NCBI GenBank assembly: GCA_964023275.1
Contig: OZ029927.1
Coordinates: forward strand, 3,581,715 to 3,645,714
Direction: 5' to 3'
Length of the DNA: 64,000 nucleotides
Origin: Norana najaformis
Lineage: Eukaryota; Annelida; Clitellata; Crassiclitellata; Hormogastridae
Of the stretch, positions 12,413 to 24,867 are shown in pieces. Every line of letters begins with the position of its first letter. Within the stretch, counting starts at the first letter, position 1. Both the position numbers and the translations under genes were made by a program. A model generated the notes under the pieces. The model was given only the letters and a program-made list of their open reading frames with translations. It made no database searches and was not told where the DNA came from.

Positions 12413-13214
12413 AAGGCCAGAAACAGCACCGCAACCACTCAGAAGCTCTTGAGATTTATTTGAATTTTTGCGAACTTGGCCTTATTTCAATACACCGCAA
12501 TTGAAAATCACGCAAATGTAAATTCGTGAAGCGCTGCTGCAAATCCACGCGGAGCACAATAATCAAATCTTCTACTGACCCCCGTAGTAACATGGCCAAA
12601 CCAAATAAAATTCCTACTAAATACTCAGGAAGAACATTAATCAGCCGAGCATTTGTGTGTCAGCTTCAAGCGCACCATTTTCTGCCGGCCGAAACCTTGA
12701 TAGGTCTCTAAGGTTGACTACATTTTGAAATTCTTGGCTGCCGATGATAATGTTTCAAAGTTGCATGGATACAAAAGGAAGTCTTCAAGCGTTGAAGAAA
12801 GAACACAAAATGGCAATTCCACCAAATAAATCTCAGTTGCTGTCTTTTGTGTTCCATCTCCCTTTCAACCAGCTCTTTTCTTCTCGTCTGATTTCTTTTT
12901 GCTTTGCCAGTCCATTTCTTTGCTTCGTACCCTCACTTCTTTTTACTAGCTGCTGTCGCCCTCTTTTTGCTTCTGATTCAGACAAGCCTTTTCATTGCCT
13001 CTGAGTAGCCAAACTGGCCTCACTGTGCATACACAGGCCAGCTGGAAGAACCTGGAAAAGGCTGGCAAGAAATTGAAATTCTTCCCAAAGTTCTGCCGAC
13101 TTTACAATGATTCTGGTGCATAAACTACACCTTCTTGAGTAATAATGTCTACTTCCCATGTCAAACCATGAAATCATAGGCAGTTGGGAGCAAAATAGAA
13201 ATATTTGCTCACAC

Positions 13215-13315
13215 CTAAGCTGCAAAGTGAGTCTTTCTGAACTAACACTGAAGATAAACACAGGGACAATTGCTACTGCAATGAGCCACATCAGCTGCTG
13301 AGAATTCATCTTCAT
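13215..13315 (-). CDS. First exon of a small membrane protein, signal-like N terminus
   Basis: Minus strand ATG at 13,315 (another in-frame ATG at 13,330). Product MKMNSQQL, then a hydrophobic run (MWLIAVAIVPVFIFSV), then SSERLTLQL. The exon ends AG before GTGTGAGC, phase 2. A CpG-richer region (13,400-13,900) lies just upstream and would be the promoter. It joins in phase to exons at 9,704 and 4,020, giving about 101 residues with two hydrophobic segments. Unknown family. The weak points are that the three-exon chain rests on phase alone and that another well-bounded exon at 12,412 does not fit it. Confidence 0.35.
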
Positions 13316-13399
13316 ATTTCCATTCAACATCCCGAAATCTATCAACACCAATGGCAGCAGCTCACAACAAACGTTTTACGTATACATATGCGCAGTGCT

Positions 13400-13900
13400 A
13401 ATCAAATAGACACAGATTAGAGAAGCACAAAGACACAAATTATACCAATTTACTCCCAAATAGAAAGCGAACAGAAATGTGCACAAGACGTCGTCGCTTT
13501 CAATTCATTTGTAAACATAATCACATTGTCGTTGCAGAAAGAAAAATTGCCAAAACATTTGCTAAGCAACGGGCAACTGACCCTGTGCAGTTAGTTCACT
13601 TAGCTCGGCAACGAAAGGAACTTAATCATTGTGGCATTTGCGTGAATGGCGCATGTGTAACGATGTCCAATCAGCTGGTGAGAATTTGTTTCTCCGATAA
13701 CATAATCCAGGCATGGAAGGAAATGCACACAATGCAATTACCATCGAAGAGACAATCTAATCTTGCATTAGGAAAACGCTGTAGGACCCGTCTGACGCCT
13801 TATCACATTAGTTATCATCTGCTTAGGAAGGCTTGAAGGATGCACACCGAAACACGGAACGAGGAAATGGAATGGCAACATCGGCAACTGTAGCCAACGT
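13400..13900. promoter_or_regulatory. CpG-richer region upstream of the 13,315 start
   Basis: Contains ACAAGACGTCGTCGC, GGAACGAGG and other CpG sites plus a CCAAT on the plus strand near 13,668. It fits a promoter for the minus-strand exon at 13,315. A 119-codon frame on the plus strand also crosses it but shows no family resemblance. Confidence 0.3.
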
Positions 13901-13929
13901 TCCTAGCATCCCGGCTTTAAACTTTCCTA

Positions 13930-14060
13930 AGTGCATATACGCACTCACAAGTGCCGTACATAGGCAAACATACAAACAACGGGACACACACAAACAAAGA
14001 CACACACACAGATGATCAAAGGCACACATAAAGACAAGCATAAGGACAAACATAAACACC
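13930..14060 (+). repeat. ACAAACA/ACACAC-rich stretch
   Basis: GGGACACACACAAACAAAG, CACACACACAGATG and similar words. Confidence 0.7.
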
Positions 14061-14299
14061 ATTAAATGGCCCTCTCTGTGGAAGGCATGATCAAATGATT
14101 GCTACAGAGAAACCTGCTGGAAAGCATGGATGAATGCTTTACGACTTGATGTCGTAAATGCTGTCAACTTCCTTTAAATGCCTCTACAAAGACCTTTGTT
14201 TCTCCTAACTGAGACTAATCAAACATAACACAGATAGGAAATCAACTATGACAACTCATTGCAACTGCATGGCAATAACAATACAAATATAACAGTACA

Positions 14300-14410
14300 T
14301 GTAGCAGTAGTAGTAGAATGTAGTAGTAGAATATAGTAGTAGTAGAATGTAATAGTAGTAGTTGTTGTTGTAATAATAATAATGATAATAATATTATTAA
14401 TAATAATACT
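14300..14410 (+). repeat. AGT and AAT trinucleotide microsatellites
   Basis: AGTAGTAGTAGAATGTAGTA then GTTGTTGTTG then AATAATAATGATAAT. Confidence 0.9.
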
Positions 14411-14439
14411 GAGGGATCATATATAATTTGGCTAAATAA

Positions 14440-14530
14440 TACTAATAGTTGTAGCTTTTTATTTATCTACTTGAATTTTTTTAGCACCAATTTCTAATAA
14501 CAAGGCATCAGTTGATGGCATAAAACAATA
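14440..14530 (-). mobile_element. SINE 3' tail fragment (family 1-like)
   Basis: TTTTTTTAGCACCAATTTCT, AATAACAAGGCATCAGTTGA, TGGCA; only the tail part remains. Confidence 0.35.
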
Positions 14531-14821
14531 TCGCATTAGGAACTTACATAGTTTTTTATTCTGGTATCTGTACCAAACCCCTCTGAAATTAATTGCCCAA
14601 GAAGCTATATTTTATTCACTTTATACCATTTCAAAACACGTATAAAATGTTATCAAATCACTTTGCATATAGAAGTACGACATTTGTTAACACGCCTTGT
14701 GTTCATCAGCTGAGCGAGGAATCGTAGGCATATATCATTGTATGTCTGTACCACTGTGCAAGCATCACCTCAGTGTATTTCTGCTTTATTCACTTCAGTT
14801 CATACCTCTGATCACTGACCA

Positions 14822-15050
14822 TACAATCTAATCCACTTTAATCTGATCAAAGAACTTCTACAGGACCATTGTCATAATGCACAAGGCATTGATTGTTGGT
14901 CATTTTGCAACCGGCTATTGGAGAACTCCAGTTGAAATCCAATGGGTCCATGAGAAAGGATGACTGGGTATGGTGAATAAGCGATTTGAAGACAGTGACT
15001 TTTGAGTTTAGACTAGAACATCGAAGAAATGACAGACTACTGGAAGCCGC
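14822..15050 (-). mobile_element. LINE 3' tail, family A, minus strand
   Basis: Starts with ATCTAATCC units, then GAACTTCTACAGGACCATTG, AATGCACAAGGCATTGATTG and AATCCAATGGGTCCATGAG. Confidence 0.55.
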
Positions 15051-15084
15051 AGCAACAATCTGTCTCTTGCTGGGACTTTGCAAG

Positions 15085-16230
15085 TCAGCTGTTCACCTGA
15101 GCAGGAGTGAAAGATGGATTAGAAATGGCATCTCAAGACATCTTTTGATTCCTCCAAGATAAAATAAAGCAGTTTAGAAAACATAACAACAGCCAACAGT
15201 AATAAATGTTGAAGCAAATTTTTTTTAGCTGTTTCAACAGTATAATCCCACATAAAATAGGCTATAACAGTTTGTTTCGAGAGCTGTAACTACCCACCAA
15301 TGCCCATCATCTATGATACTAAGAAAATTGGTTAAATAAACCAATGTACCAGAATTAATTATAGCATGCTTAGTTACATAATACTCAGTCATTGTGTTTA
15401 ACCCAGATTGTGTCCGACTTGTATACCTAATATCTTTCACAAGGGGCCGGCTTGCAAGTTCTTTAAATTTAAAAGAAAATTGTTTGAAAGTCTGAATCTG
15501 GGCTACACAGTTGTCTAATTAGAGGCTACTCTGTAAGAAAAAGTGTAGACCACTGAGTTGATTTTCCTACACTATTGTGGATGCTTTTGCAACAATGATC
15601 ATGTTTTTGCAAGTGTGAACATTTTTGTGCGATATTAATTGTAATAAAAAAGTGCAACTCATAGTGTATATTTTTAATTCAACACCACTGTGGACACATT
15701 TTTGTAAAGGAGTCATAAATTGTGGTCAGAAAATTGCCAACAGATGTTTCAGTACCTTGTATGCAATTGTGTCCCTATTAGGTAATTCACTAGATAATAC
15801 TCACATTGCCTATTGTTAGACTGCTATGCTTTGGCAGCTGATAACATCTCAACCACACTCTGCTTTACATGTAGAAAAAACCTGTTCCACTCATACCGGG
15901 GGGCTCAACAGCTATCCGGATGCTGCAACATCTACCACTAATGAGGGACTGCAGGGCGGTGGAGTCATCATGTACCAAAGACCCTACCGCCCATCTTCAC
16001 TCTACATCATCGATGCAACGTCGTCCAGGAACTCTGAACATCATGTCATCTGTCAACTTTGGATAGGAATCCATTAGGATTGGGATCCACGTGTGAGCAC
16101 GAACCTGCCATTAGTGGTTCTTCTAGATATCTATTCATTGTCTCACCTGCTGAAACACTATCTGTTCTTAATTGCATTTAACATCATTTAGGCTAGCATA
16201 TGCAGCACTTCAGTGAGCAATAATATCAAA
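15085..16230. other. Nothing firmly recognised
   Basis: Mostly AT-rich. A CR1-tail-like piece may end it (about 16,050-16,230, with TTAACATCATTTAGGCTAGC). Confidence 0.4.
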
Positions 16231-16237
16231 CATCTAG

Positions 16238-16260
16238 AAAACTAACTAACTAACTAACTA
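16238..16260 (+). repeat. (AACT)n microsatellite
   Basis: AACTAACTAACTAACTAACT-type run after a CR1-like tail word (CATTTAGGCTAGC). Confidence 0.85.
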
Positions 16261-16574
16261 TCAATCCAGAAATTTTGTATTTGCCATAATCAGTCATTTT
16301 CTGTCTAAATCCACTGCCTGTGTTTGGCTGGCGCTTCAAATTCCAGTCTAGGTTGAAAACTGCTGAAAGTGAAACATAAGATGTCGGTGGTAGAAAGTAA
16401 GTGCATTTTGTTACACCAGTTTTCAATTTTCTTGAATACTGTGTTTACTTTTCCATTTCAGATTATAATTAGTTTTTAGTGTTTTAGCATCCCAGATTAC
16501 GTTATCGATAATTGTATATGCCACCCAACCATCAGACAAAGCATGTGTTCCAAACAGAATCAGATGAAGCATTA

Positions 16575-16810
16575 GCTTCTTTTTCATTATTTATTTCTGC
16601 ATTTATTAAGTGCCACTATCTAAAGCAAAGTATCAACTGATGGCACTGAGCAAGTGTGAGAGAAGTACTTGCTACACAGTAGCCGTCTGAGGGGAAACAC
16701 AAACCTGCACTTATTTTCAACTGCAGACACTTCCATTTGGTAACTGTGCATATTTCCTTGGACTACTTCTCTTTCATCACATTTGTCTAGTGGCACAGGT
16801 GTAGCAATCA
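16575..16810 (-). mobile_element. tRNA-derived SINE (family 1), decayed
   Basis: TTTCTGCATTTATTAAGTGC, CACTATCTAAAGC, TCAACTGATGGCACTGAGCA match family 1; the tRNA-like head is degraded. Confidence 0.5.
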
Positions 16811-16869
16811 TTCTTAGATACTTAAATAAATTATTCTGTGATGCTACTACACAAACGGTGAAGATAGAA

Positions 16870-17860
16870 GAATAAAAATCTCAAGCATACCTTGGAGAGT
16901 TCTGCACCAGTGAAACTCTTATGGAAATGATGTTGACCCTTCAGAGCAGCGAATTATACACAACCGTTGACTGCAGCTCCACAAACAATGAGAAAAGAAA
17001 GATTAGCACAGAGACTATGAGCTATGTGAGTTTTTCTTCCAAAGATCACACATGTGCATAAGTAATTCTGGGATCCATGGCTGCGACCGTTTTATACTCG
17101 AATTCATATTATATCAATGTGCATTATCGCAAAGGTGATATAAGCAGAATTAGGCATCAAGTCCCTCATCTTCAAGGATGTCTTCACCATAACTGATTTC
17201 TCGTCCAGAAGAAAGCCGAGATCGTAGACAACACGTTGTGATACACAGCCTGGGAACTTGCTATCGTCTCCTTGTCCATCTTTGCTGTCACCCATCATGT
17301 GCCAAACTTTATGTACGGTGTTTTGGTCAACCTCATCCACGCCTGCACTTCAGTAACAAAATCTGTGCCTCTGACATACATGCAAGTGCGTCAGAAGGAT
17401 GACATGTTAGGTACAGCTGGACGTCATCAGCACATCGTTAAACTCAAGCTCCAAGGCTGATGATGAGCTGGGTCAGATTGGCTGTGTATAGTATGTACAG
17501 AAAAGGCCCAAAACAGAGCGCTTTGGAACACCGAATAAAACTGGTGCCCAAACCGAGTTTTCCGAGGCAATAGCCGCCATCATCGTTTGCTCATCCAGGA
17601 AGGAGATGAGCCATTCTATCGGTTTACAAACTATGCCTTATAATGTTCTAGGTCAAATAAAAACGATCTTATGATGCACTGTGTCAACTGCTGCACTCAT
17701 GTCCAACAGAGCAATAAAGTAATTCCAACACGCAGACTCAGCAACAGTAAAAGCCCAAACAACCAGAATTAGCAAGAAAATTTCACGTTTAGGCAATAAA
17801 TAATCTGTGAAAATAGCATAAGGACACCCAGTGACCAACATGAGCAGGAATTAAGCAATG
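16870..17860 (-). mobile_element. L2/CR1-like LINE reverse-transcriptase fragment
   Basis: Minus-strand pieces: FIALLDMSAAVDTVHHKI (motif A, about 17,670), then GVP-SVLG-like and ADD-like remnants, then VVYDLGFLLDEKSVM (about 17,200), which is the post-RT region of these LINEs. Several stops and frameshifts show an old copy. Confidence 0.7.
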
Positions 17861-17864
17861 CTGA

Positions 17865-18450
17865 AGCACAATGACTAGATGCATCAAGATACTATTTCAG
17901 AAGGGAAGGAAATCAAGTATTCAACTAGTTACTGAAATTCAATAAGAAATCAGTTAAAGAGGGGATGGTGAGTGATAAATATTCTTAAGCAATACCTGTT
18001 TGTTGCCAGAGATGAAAGTAGCAGCCAGGACCTCAAGATGACCTGGGAAGCAAAGTGAACCTATGCAGTGGCAGATAGGACCAGAAAAAAGCCAGTCTCC
18101 CACCTTTACCACTGCACCGAGGCTCATTCAGCATAGAAAAGGTTGAGGGAGTAAGTTCACAAGTTTATAAATAAATACCAGTAATTTAGTAATTGTAATC
18201 AGAAAGTTGTATAGCACCACTCCAAAACAGACTATTCAGAGGGGTGCTCTCTGCGTTAGCTTTAACGATGTCAAAAGTCATTAAGAACAGAATATTCATC
18301 CATTAGTGTACATTGTTCAGATAACTAGAAGAGCATGGCAAACTTGTGCACACATGCAAAGTCCTACCAAATGATTCCCAACTAGAGTTGAAAGACGAGA
18401 GCATATTCAGAGTTCCTGAAGCTTGTAGCACCAAGGATGAGGAACAACAA
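17865..18450. other. Nothing recognised
   Basis: No repeat or exon-like segment identified between the L2-like RT fragment and the jockey-like tail. Confidence 0.4.
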
Positions 18451-18453
18451 TGT

Positions 18454-18720
18454 AAGTAAGTAAGTAAGTATATTCTTTATTAACCAATAGCTAATTGCTC
18501 ATCGGTTTACAAGTGTTTAAGAAGACAAGAAAACTTAATATTCATACAACATCCTAAAAATAAAACATTTACGCATTAAATTGTCAGCAGGAGGAATAAC
18601 ACGATCATGGGTGTGGGGCCGTAGGGAACAATGGGCGATGTAATCCTCCGCTGATGTGAAGAAAGCCAATGAACAATATGGCCGTGGGCATGCGTAGAAT
18701 CATTAGGTTGAAGCCAATTC
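18454..18720 (-). mobile_element. Jockey-like LINE 3' end, second copy
   Basis: Starts with the same TAAG units (18,452-18,470) and shares ATTCTTTATTAACCAATAGC and ACGATCATGGGTGTGGGGCC with the 24.87 kb copy; beyond 18,632 the match is loose. Confidence 0.7.
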
Positions 18721-18724
18721 TCAT

Positions 18725-20740
18725 TAAAGCAAGTAAGTGAAAGGAATGCTGACAAAAAACTATATAGGGCTGTGGCTTTATTTTGAAGAGAGGAAAGTTT
18801 AATTGACCAATATCTCGATTTTGAAGTCTAGTTGATCCAGGACTTATTTAGAAAGCACCAGACAAATGAAGCAACAGAAGCAAATAGAAAGACAATCCAT
18901 GACAGGCCAAAATACTACATTGATACAGACCTCTTCCTCTACAAATCTGCTGCAACTTGTGCTTACATCATTGTACACTTTTCTAAAGAGTAGGAAAAGA
19001 CAAAAGTGTGGATTTAAGCAGTGCAATGACACTGAACACATGGCCACAATGACTGCTTGCTCTGGTGTCTGCTAGCAGCAAACACCAATCTCTGCTATTA
19101 GAAGACACCTGTAGTTTTAATGGAATACATATACTCATTAGAGAACCAAGTAATTTCAGTAAAACATATATGCACACAACACAGAATGCATTATACTCCT
19201 GTAAACAGATGACCTATTTTGTTTGCCCAGATATATACAAACATACCTATAACTTTACATACATACAGGTACACTATGCATTATATATCACTTATATATA
19301 ATGGTATTTTTGCTTTATGCAGGGTACATATAATCCATCACTGCAGCCCAGTTCCTTTCTTCTTCCTAAGCGGATTGCTTTTTGAAGCCATTCATGTTGC
19401 CCAAGATCAGGCACAGCACAGCAGACAATTAGGGCCCATCCCCAACAACTACTCCAATATACGGGTAGTGCACAAACGCCTTCATACAGAATTCCCTAAA
19501 TTCTATGCTAAACACTCTGTGCTTGGTCATGAAAAAAGAAATAGGGCAATTCAGTTTACAGGATGACATACTTCACTGCCCCATCCTTTTACAGCCTCCC
19601 TGTGGTCCTTCCAGTGGTCAACCTTTCCTCCACCTCCTCTTCTTTTTCCTCTCATTCCTCTCCTCCCATTCTTCTTTCCTCAAAGCGGCTGCTCTGTTTC
19701 CAAGTAAATGTAAATCTCCAAACATTTTCAGTGCCACACAAAAACCGTGTCTGCAAAGCCAGTTTATTCACTGGCGCTATATCAAATCAAGTCGGCAAGA
19801 GCTAGGTTGTTTAATCAGTTTTGGTGCCAGGTCAGGTCAAGCGGAGTCATGCTGTTGCTCACTGCCTTGAGGCCTACTTTTCACTGGCTACTTCTGAACT
19901 ACGCAAGTACAAAAATGCAAGTCGTTAAACTGAATAATGTTCCAGCCCTGGAGTCAGCCGGGTCGACGATCGCTACATACTGCAGCCTGGCTTTGCAGAC
20001 TTGAACACGGCATACTTTCTCATACAGTGTACTATCTTTCTGGAACAACCTTCTGCTAGATATCAAAACTGTTCCAACCACCATTTGCTGAGATGCTCGC
20101 AACTGCCTTCCCAAATACGGAACGCTAACAAAATACCACTGAATAGCATAAATCTCTCAGTAGACTGCATCCTTGTATATACCACACAACTTTTGAAAAT
20201 TCTTAAAGGAAACTGGAAATCAAAAGATGCCAATATATAATCACAACACAGCTCAGTATTCTAAAAAAACAACTGTAAATGAATGTCCATATTATCTCTG
20301 AAGATATATAGAATATGTAAGATGATTACAGAAGGAAAAGCTGCTAAATAATAGTCTCATATCACAAGGGATCTGCTATCTAGAAACCCAGTCATCTTCC
20401 CAAGAGGCTCACTCGCATAGCCTTTTATAAAAAAACAGCACTTCAAGAAGAAGGGGTGCCTTCTCAACCTTCATTCCAAGTTCCTGCACAGTTGACTAAG
20501 CCCCTGATAAAATATAGCACATATATTAAACCTTCCAGTTCTGCTGTCGTAACTTTGCTATTGATAATATTTCCATGCATGTATGTATTTATGTACATAT
20601 GTCGGCATGCAAGTATCAATGTATTTAAGCAGGTATGTGAGCGTGCACATGTGTGTACACATTAAAATGCTATACTTCATCAAGAATGACAAGTTCATCA
20701 GCAGGTAAATGATGTGCTCAGGTTTAGAATTCTGCTCCTC
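18725..20740. other. No gene recognised
   Basis: Several plus-strand frames of 70-120 codons overlap at 19,065-19,870 without splice or family support. About 19,990-20,110 (FWNNLLLDIKTVPTTI) may be a very old LINE C terminus. Confidence 0.4.
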
Positions 20741-20865
20741 TGTGACAGCTGACTCCGTATTTAGCTGTCACTGGCTCAGCTCTTGATTACATTACATGAT
20801 ATTCCTGGGACAGTTGATTCAGTATTTAGCTGTCACTGTCTCTTGATTACACTCCATTACATCCA
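20741..20865 (+). repeat. Local duplication around GTATTTAGCTGTCACTG
   Basis: GACAGCTGACTCCGTATTTA and GACAGTTGATTCAGTATTTA, each followed by GCTGTCACTG and later CTCTTGATTACA. Confidence 0.75.
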
Positions 20866-21304
20866 ATGCTAAACTTGATCAGCTGCCATTTTCACCATTC
20901 GATGTCACCCACTAATTGGCCAGTTTTAAGGACTTCTGCAGTGCCACTTGGCAAAAGGAAATAACAGGACAACAAGAATTAACTAGTGCCAAGAATGATA
21001 ATTAACAAAAGTTAATTAAGATATCTAATGATGGTGATTACTTATTTCATTCAGGTCAGTTAGAAATAATTCTGTTACTCCAATTGTGCGATGACACCTT
21101 CTCGTATTCAAATAAATTTGCCAGTGGTGATTAGATATACATTTACATATTCACCTAGGTCTGATTAAATCTGAATGAATTAGAATTTGATCAGATTAGA
21201 TTAATGGAGATTAATGGTCATAAAATGGCTGCTTACTTAAACTAAATCAGAAGACATACAGTGTAACCCGAAGATGCCATGGAACAGCTTGTCACTGCAA
21301 CAAA

Positions 21305-21632
21305 GCATCTGTCACATGATCTGGATATTAACTGATTCACCATAACCAACGCACTCTGTCACATGATCTGGATACTAACTGATTCACCATAACCAACGCA
21401 CTCTGTCACATGATCTGGATACTAACTGATTCACCATAACCAACGCACTCTGTCACATGATCTGGATACTAACTGATTCACCATAACCAATGCACTCTGT
21501 CACATGATCTGGATATTAACTGATTCACCATAACCAACGCACTCTGTCACATGATCTGGATACTAACTGATTCATCATAACCAACGCACTCTGTCACATG
21601 ATCTGGATACTAACTGATTCACCATAACCAAC
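21305..21632 (+). repeat. 47-bp minisatellite, 7 units
   Basis: Unit GCACTCTGTCACATGATCTG, GATACTAACTGATTCACCAT, AACCAAC. Units differ by only one or two bases; the first is 46 bp. The near identity points to recent expansion or homogenisation. Confidence 0.95.
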
Positions 21633-21902
21633 ACACTTCTTAGAGTTTCATTGACAACATGATATAAATTTTGTGTTACCACGCTGTGCAATACACGCAG
21701 CAGCTGGCAAATGCATGCAGACTGGTTGCCATGCATCAAGTATTCACTAAATCTCTGTAGATCAATCAGAATTCAATCAGCTCAATACGACAGCCACAAA
21801 AATCAATCCCCGCCAAATTGACAAAACAGTAGATGCTAGAAAACAGTGAAGGTCCAAGGTTAATACTTCCTACACAGGAGACATATGAACATATGGACAC
21901 AT

Positions 21903-22260
21903 GAATCTAATCTAATCTAATCTAAAGACTATTGTGCCGTTATCATAATGCCCAAGGCATCAGTCAATGGTCGCTTCAAGTCAAAATCAGAATCCAAAAT
22001 CAGAATCCATTGGAAAAGCCGGGTCAAATTCCGATATGTCAGAGAAAACAGAAGTCAGGCTACGGTGGGTAAGCAAGTTGAAAGAGCTGTGTCATAGTTT
22101 AGACTTGATAAAATTGACAGGACGAACCGAAACAGGCAGTGAATTCCAAAGCTTTGGAGCAGGCTGTCGAGAAGAGGCCCAAGGCCCGAGAGCCCAACAC
22201 TGCTCTCAGATACAGGGCACAGCACGAGTCACAGTTTCCACTGATCGACTGCATCTATTA
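21903..22260 (-). mobile_element. LINE 3' tail, family A, minus strand, with TCTAA units
   Basis: Four TCTAA units, then GTGCCGTTATCATAATGCCC, AAGGCATCAGTCAATGGTCG. The rest continues through AATTCCAAAGCTTTGGAGCA, a segment also found in other repeats here. Confidence 0.6.
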
Positions 22261-22876
22261 TTGTGAGGGGTGTGCATAGAATGTAGACAAGCCAATTGAT
22301 TTAAATGTAACAAACTGTGAACTATAAGACAGATTTCAAAATGAACCTGCCCACTGAAGGTCAAAGGTTCAGTTTTTATAACCAAAAGCAGGTAGAGGTT
22401 GCAATAATAAAGATGTGCAAAAGCCGGGAGACAGCTCCATGCATAATTCCTTATGAGGTTTAGGGGGTACCCAAAAAGGACAACTGAGTAAGCCTGCTGA
22501 AGGGCCCAAATTCGGAAATTACCTTTACCTTACCCCATCGATACACTACCTCTGAACAGTCACAAACAGTGCTGCATTAACTTTCAGATGAACACCTAAT
22601 ATTTCAGTGAGCCAGTCATTAATAGAAACACAATCTATGTTTACTCTGAAGCCTGAAAAATACATTACAGCTAAATATGTGACTCCACAATCTCCCCACT
22701 TTTTAATTAAAAACAAAAAACAAAACAGTTTTTTGTGAAAATTGTAATCTCACACATATAAACTAAATCATTTCAAAGCTAAAGTTAGCAGTGTAAGGAA
22801 TTATCAATAATAAATAAATTGCTGACTTTTCATTGGAACAAATTACACATGGTCAGTCATGCTTATCTAGCTGTAA

Positions 22877-23045
22877 CTACACAGTTAAGAATAGAAGGAC
22901 AACTGATCATTCCCAGTAATTAAGTCTGTAAATTTCACAGTCAAGAATCAGAGAACAACTGATCATTCCCAGTAATTAAGTCTGTTAATTTTACAGTCAA
23001 GAATCAGAGGATAACTGACCATTTCAAATAATTAAGTATGTTACA
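22877..23045 (+). repeat. 56-bp tandem repeat, 3 units
   Basis: AACTGATCATTCCCAGTAAT, TAAGTCTGT recurs at 22,901, 22,957 and 23,013 with increasing divergence. Confidence 0.85.
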
Positions 23046-23604
23046 TTTTCCACCCTTCTTCAGAATAATTCAGACTGAAGAGTCATAAACTTGATTAGAT
23101 TGCAACATACGTTGTTTCTTCTGGCTCATAACAGTACATCATTTAACATCCATATTAAGCCATCACCGTTAACATCGTGAAGTCAAGCTGGGCGACACGT
23201 CGTTTTGAATGCGGATGCCACATGTCACTGGATTCGGTCTTAATCTCGGATTTTGTCACCGTAGTTTGAAGAAAACACGGAACACATGCCTTCAACATAC
23301 GTCATATGAACTTAACAGGACTCGGCGAAAAAGCAACGAATTCTGCCTTCTCCTGTTCTTGTTCATGGGAGATTGTTCCTTCTGGAACAATGGGCAAACT
23401 CAACAAAGCTGACCATACATTTCCAAAGCCGCACCTTCTTCTGTCTCTACATGCACACGGTACTTTTAAGAGGATCAAAAAAGTGCTATATAAATTGCTG
23501 TAAGTTACCTGACATTACAGTCTAACTGGTTACCATTTTGCCAGAGAAAGAATTTCCCTGGTCTGGCACTGAAGCTTCGTCCACCAAGGCAGATTCCGAG
23601 TAGA

Positions 23605-23830
23605 TATCTTATTCTATTTCTTTATTTATTTAAAGCACCTATTATGAGTGCAAAATCAGTTGATCTAAATTTGAGGTGCAGACGAATGTTTGGTGGGGCC
23701 AAGCTGGAGTCATGGAGAAGCCACAGGTCTTGACAAGAAATTTGAATGAAGACAGCATGTGAGCATGTTGGACCTTTTGTGGTAGACAATTCCAAATACG
23801 AAGGGCTTAAAGAGCCTTAAACTTAATCAA
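23605..23830. repeat. Dispersed repeat with AATTCCAAA segment
   Basis: TCTTTATTTATTTAAAGCAC start, then GTAGACAATTCCAAATACGA. The last part resembles segments at 22,140 and 56,345 (GAATTCCAAAGC, GAGTTCCACTC), so these tails share a module. Confidence 0.4.
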
Positions 23831-24399
23831 TTTAATTAAATCAAACTTAATTCAGGCTGAAACAAGTCTTGAAGAGGTGCTGCATAAAACGAACTGAATG
23901 GCACAAGAGTTACGTGAACACATACTAAACTGTGTGCAGCTTCCAACTCTCCCCTGAGCTGCACATGAATTCCACCCCATCTGTGACAGACTGCAATGCA
24001 ATGGCTTTTTGTTTATTCCTACAGTTACCTCCATTCCTCACAATTCATGCAGCACCCCAAAGTTCTTGGAAATCAGCTTATGTAGTTTTGGTCACATTAT
24101 GAATAACTGGTGTGTTAGAAATCTTGTACTGTATTGTCTTACCTTCTACTACATGCATTCTCTTGTATCCACCAGACACAATTAATCTGCTACATCAGTC
24201 ACTTTTAACTTGCATGTGCATGTGTCATGTACTGAAATTACATATTCACTCACTTGCTCACTCACTCACTCTTCACCCACACACCCATTGATATGTAACC
24301 ATAATTCAATAACCATAATGTAATAAAAAGGTTAAAGTTGTTTAGCTACTCTGATTGGCTGCTGAGGCTCAATTCCAAACAGTGACTCTGCTTAACAGA

Positions 24400-24404
24400 T
24401 AAAT

Positions 24405-24480
<76 letters not shown>

Positions 24481-24866
24481 GTTCCTGAAGCCAGCCATTT
24501 GGCGGCAATGGGTGCAAATAAATGATCTCCAGTCTTTACGGTTATCTGTAATGACCACATAAAACATAAAAAAAATTGATTCACCTTAAAAGCTGCACTT
24601 GCGATTTTAAGAGCCTCAGTATACCAGTCTTCCCGTTCCCAAGACCTTCCATGTTGATGGCACTCTTCCGGTCCAATGATGCTGTGCTACTGTCCACTCT
24701 GCAAGTTCTGGAATGTCATTTAGGTCAGGGCATTCCTTTCTGATTGCTTATCCACTGTAGCCTGACTTCCAGTCTCAGGGGCCCCACATCCATGGCTCTG
24801 TCCAATGGCTTATCCTTCTGGTATACGGTTTTGCTTGGAAGCGACCAATGACTGATGCCACATAAG
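24400..24866 (-). mobile_element. RTE-like LINE 3' end with long ATG-repeat tail
   Basis: Minus strand: KDWRSFICTHCRQMAGFRN then stop and a run of ATG repeats (24,406-24,480 on the plus strand as ATC). The part further 5' (24,600-24,820) is decayed. At its right edge (24,820-24,866) a plus-strand family A LINE tail fragment (GGAAGCGACCAATGACTGAT) is joined. Confidence 0.6.
24406..24480 (+). repeat. (ATC)n microsatellite, about 25 units
   Basis: Uninterrupted ATC run; it is the tail of the RTE-like element on the other strand. Confidence 0.95.
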
Positions 24867-24867
24867 T

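Noticed and set aside
16870-17860. Host gene with the sequence LLDMSAAVDTVHH
   Set aside because: This is the reverse-transcriptase A motif of L2/CR1 LINEs, with other RT blocks in order; a retrotransposon fragment.
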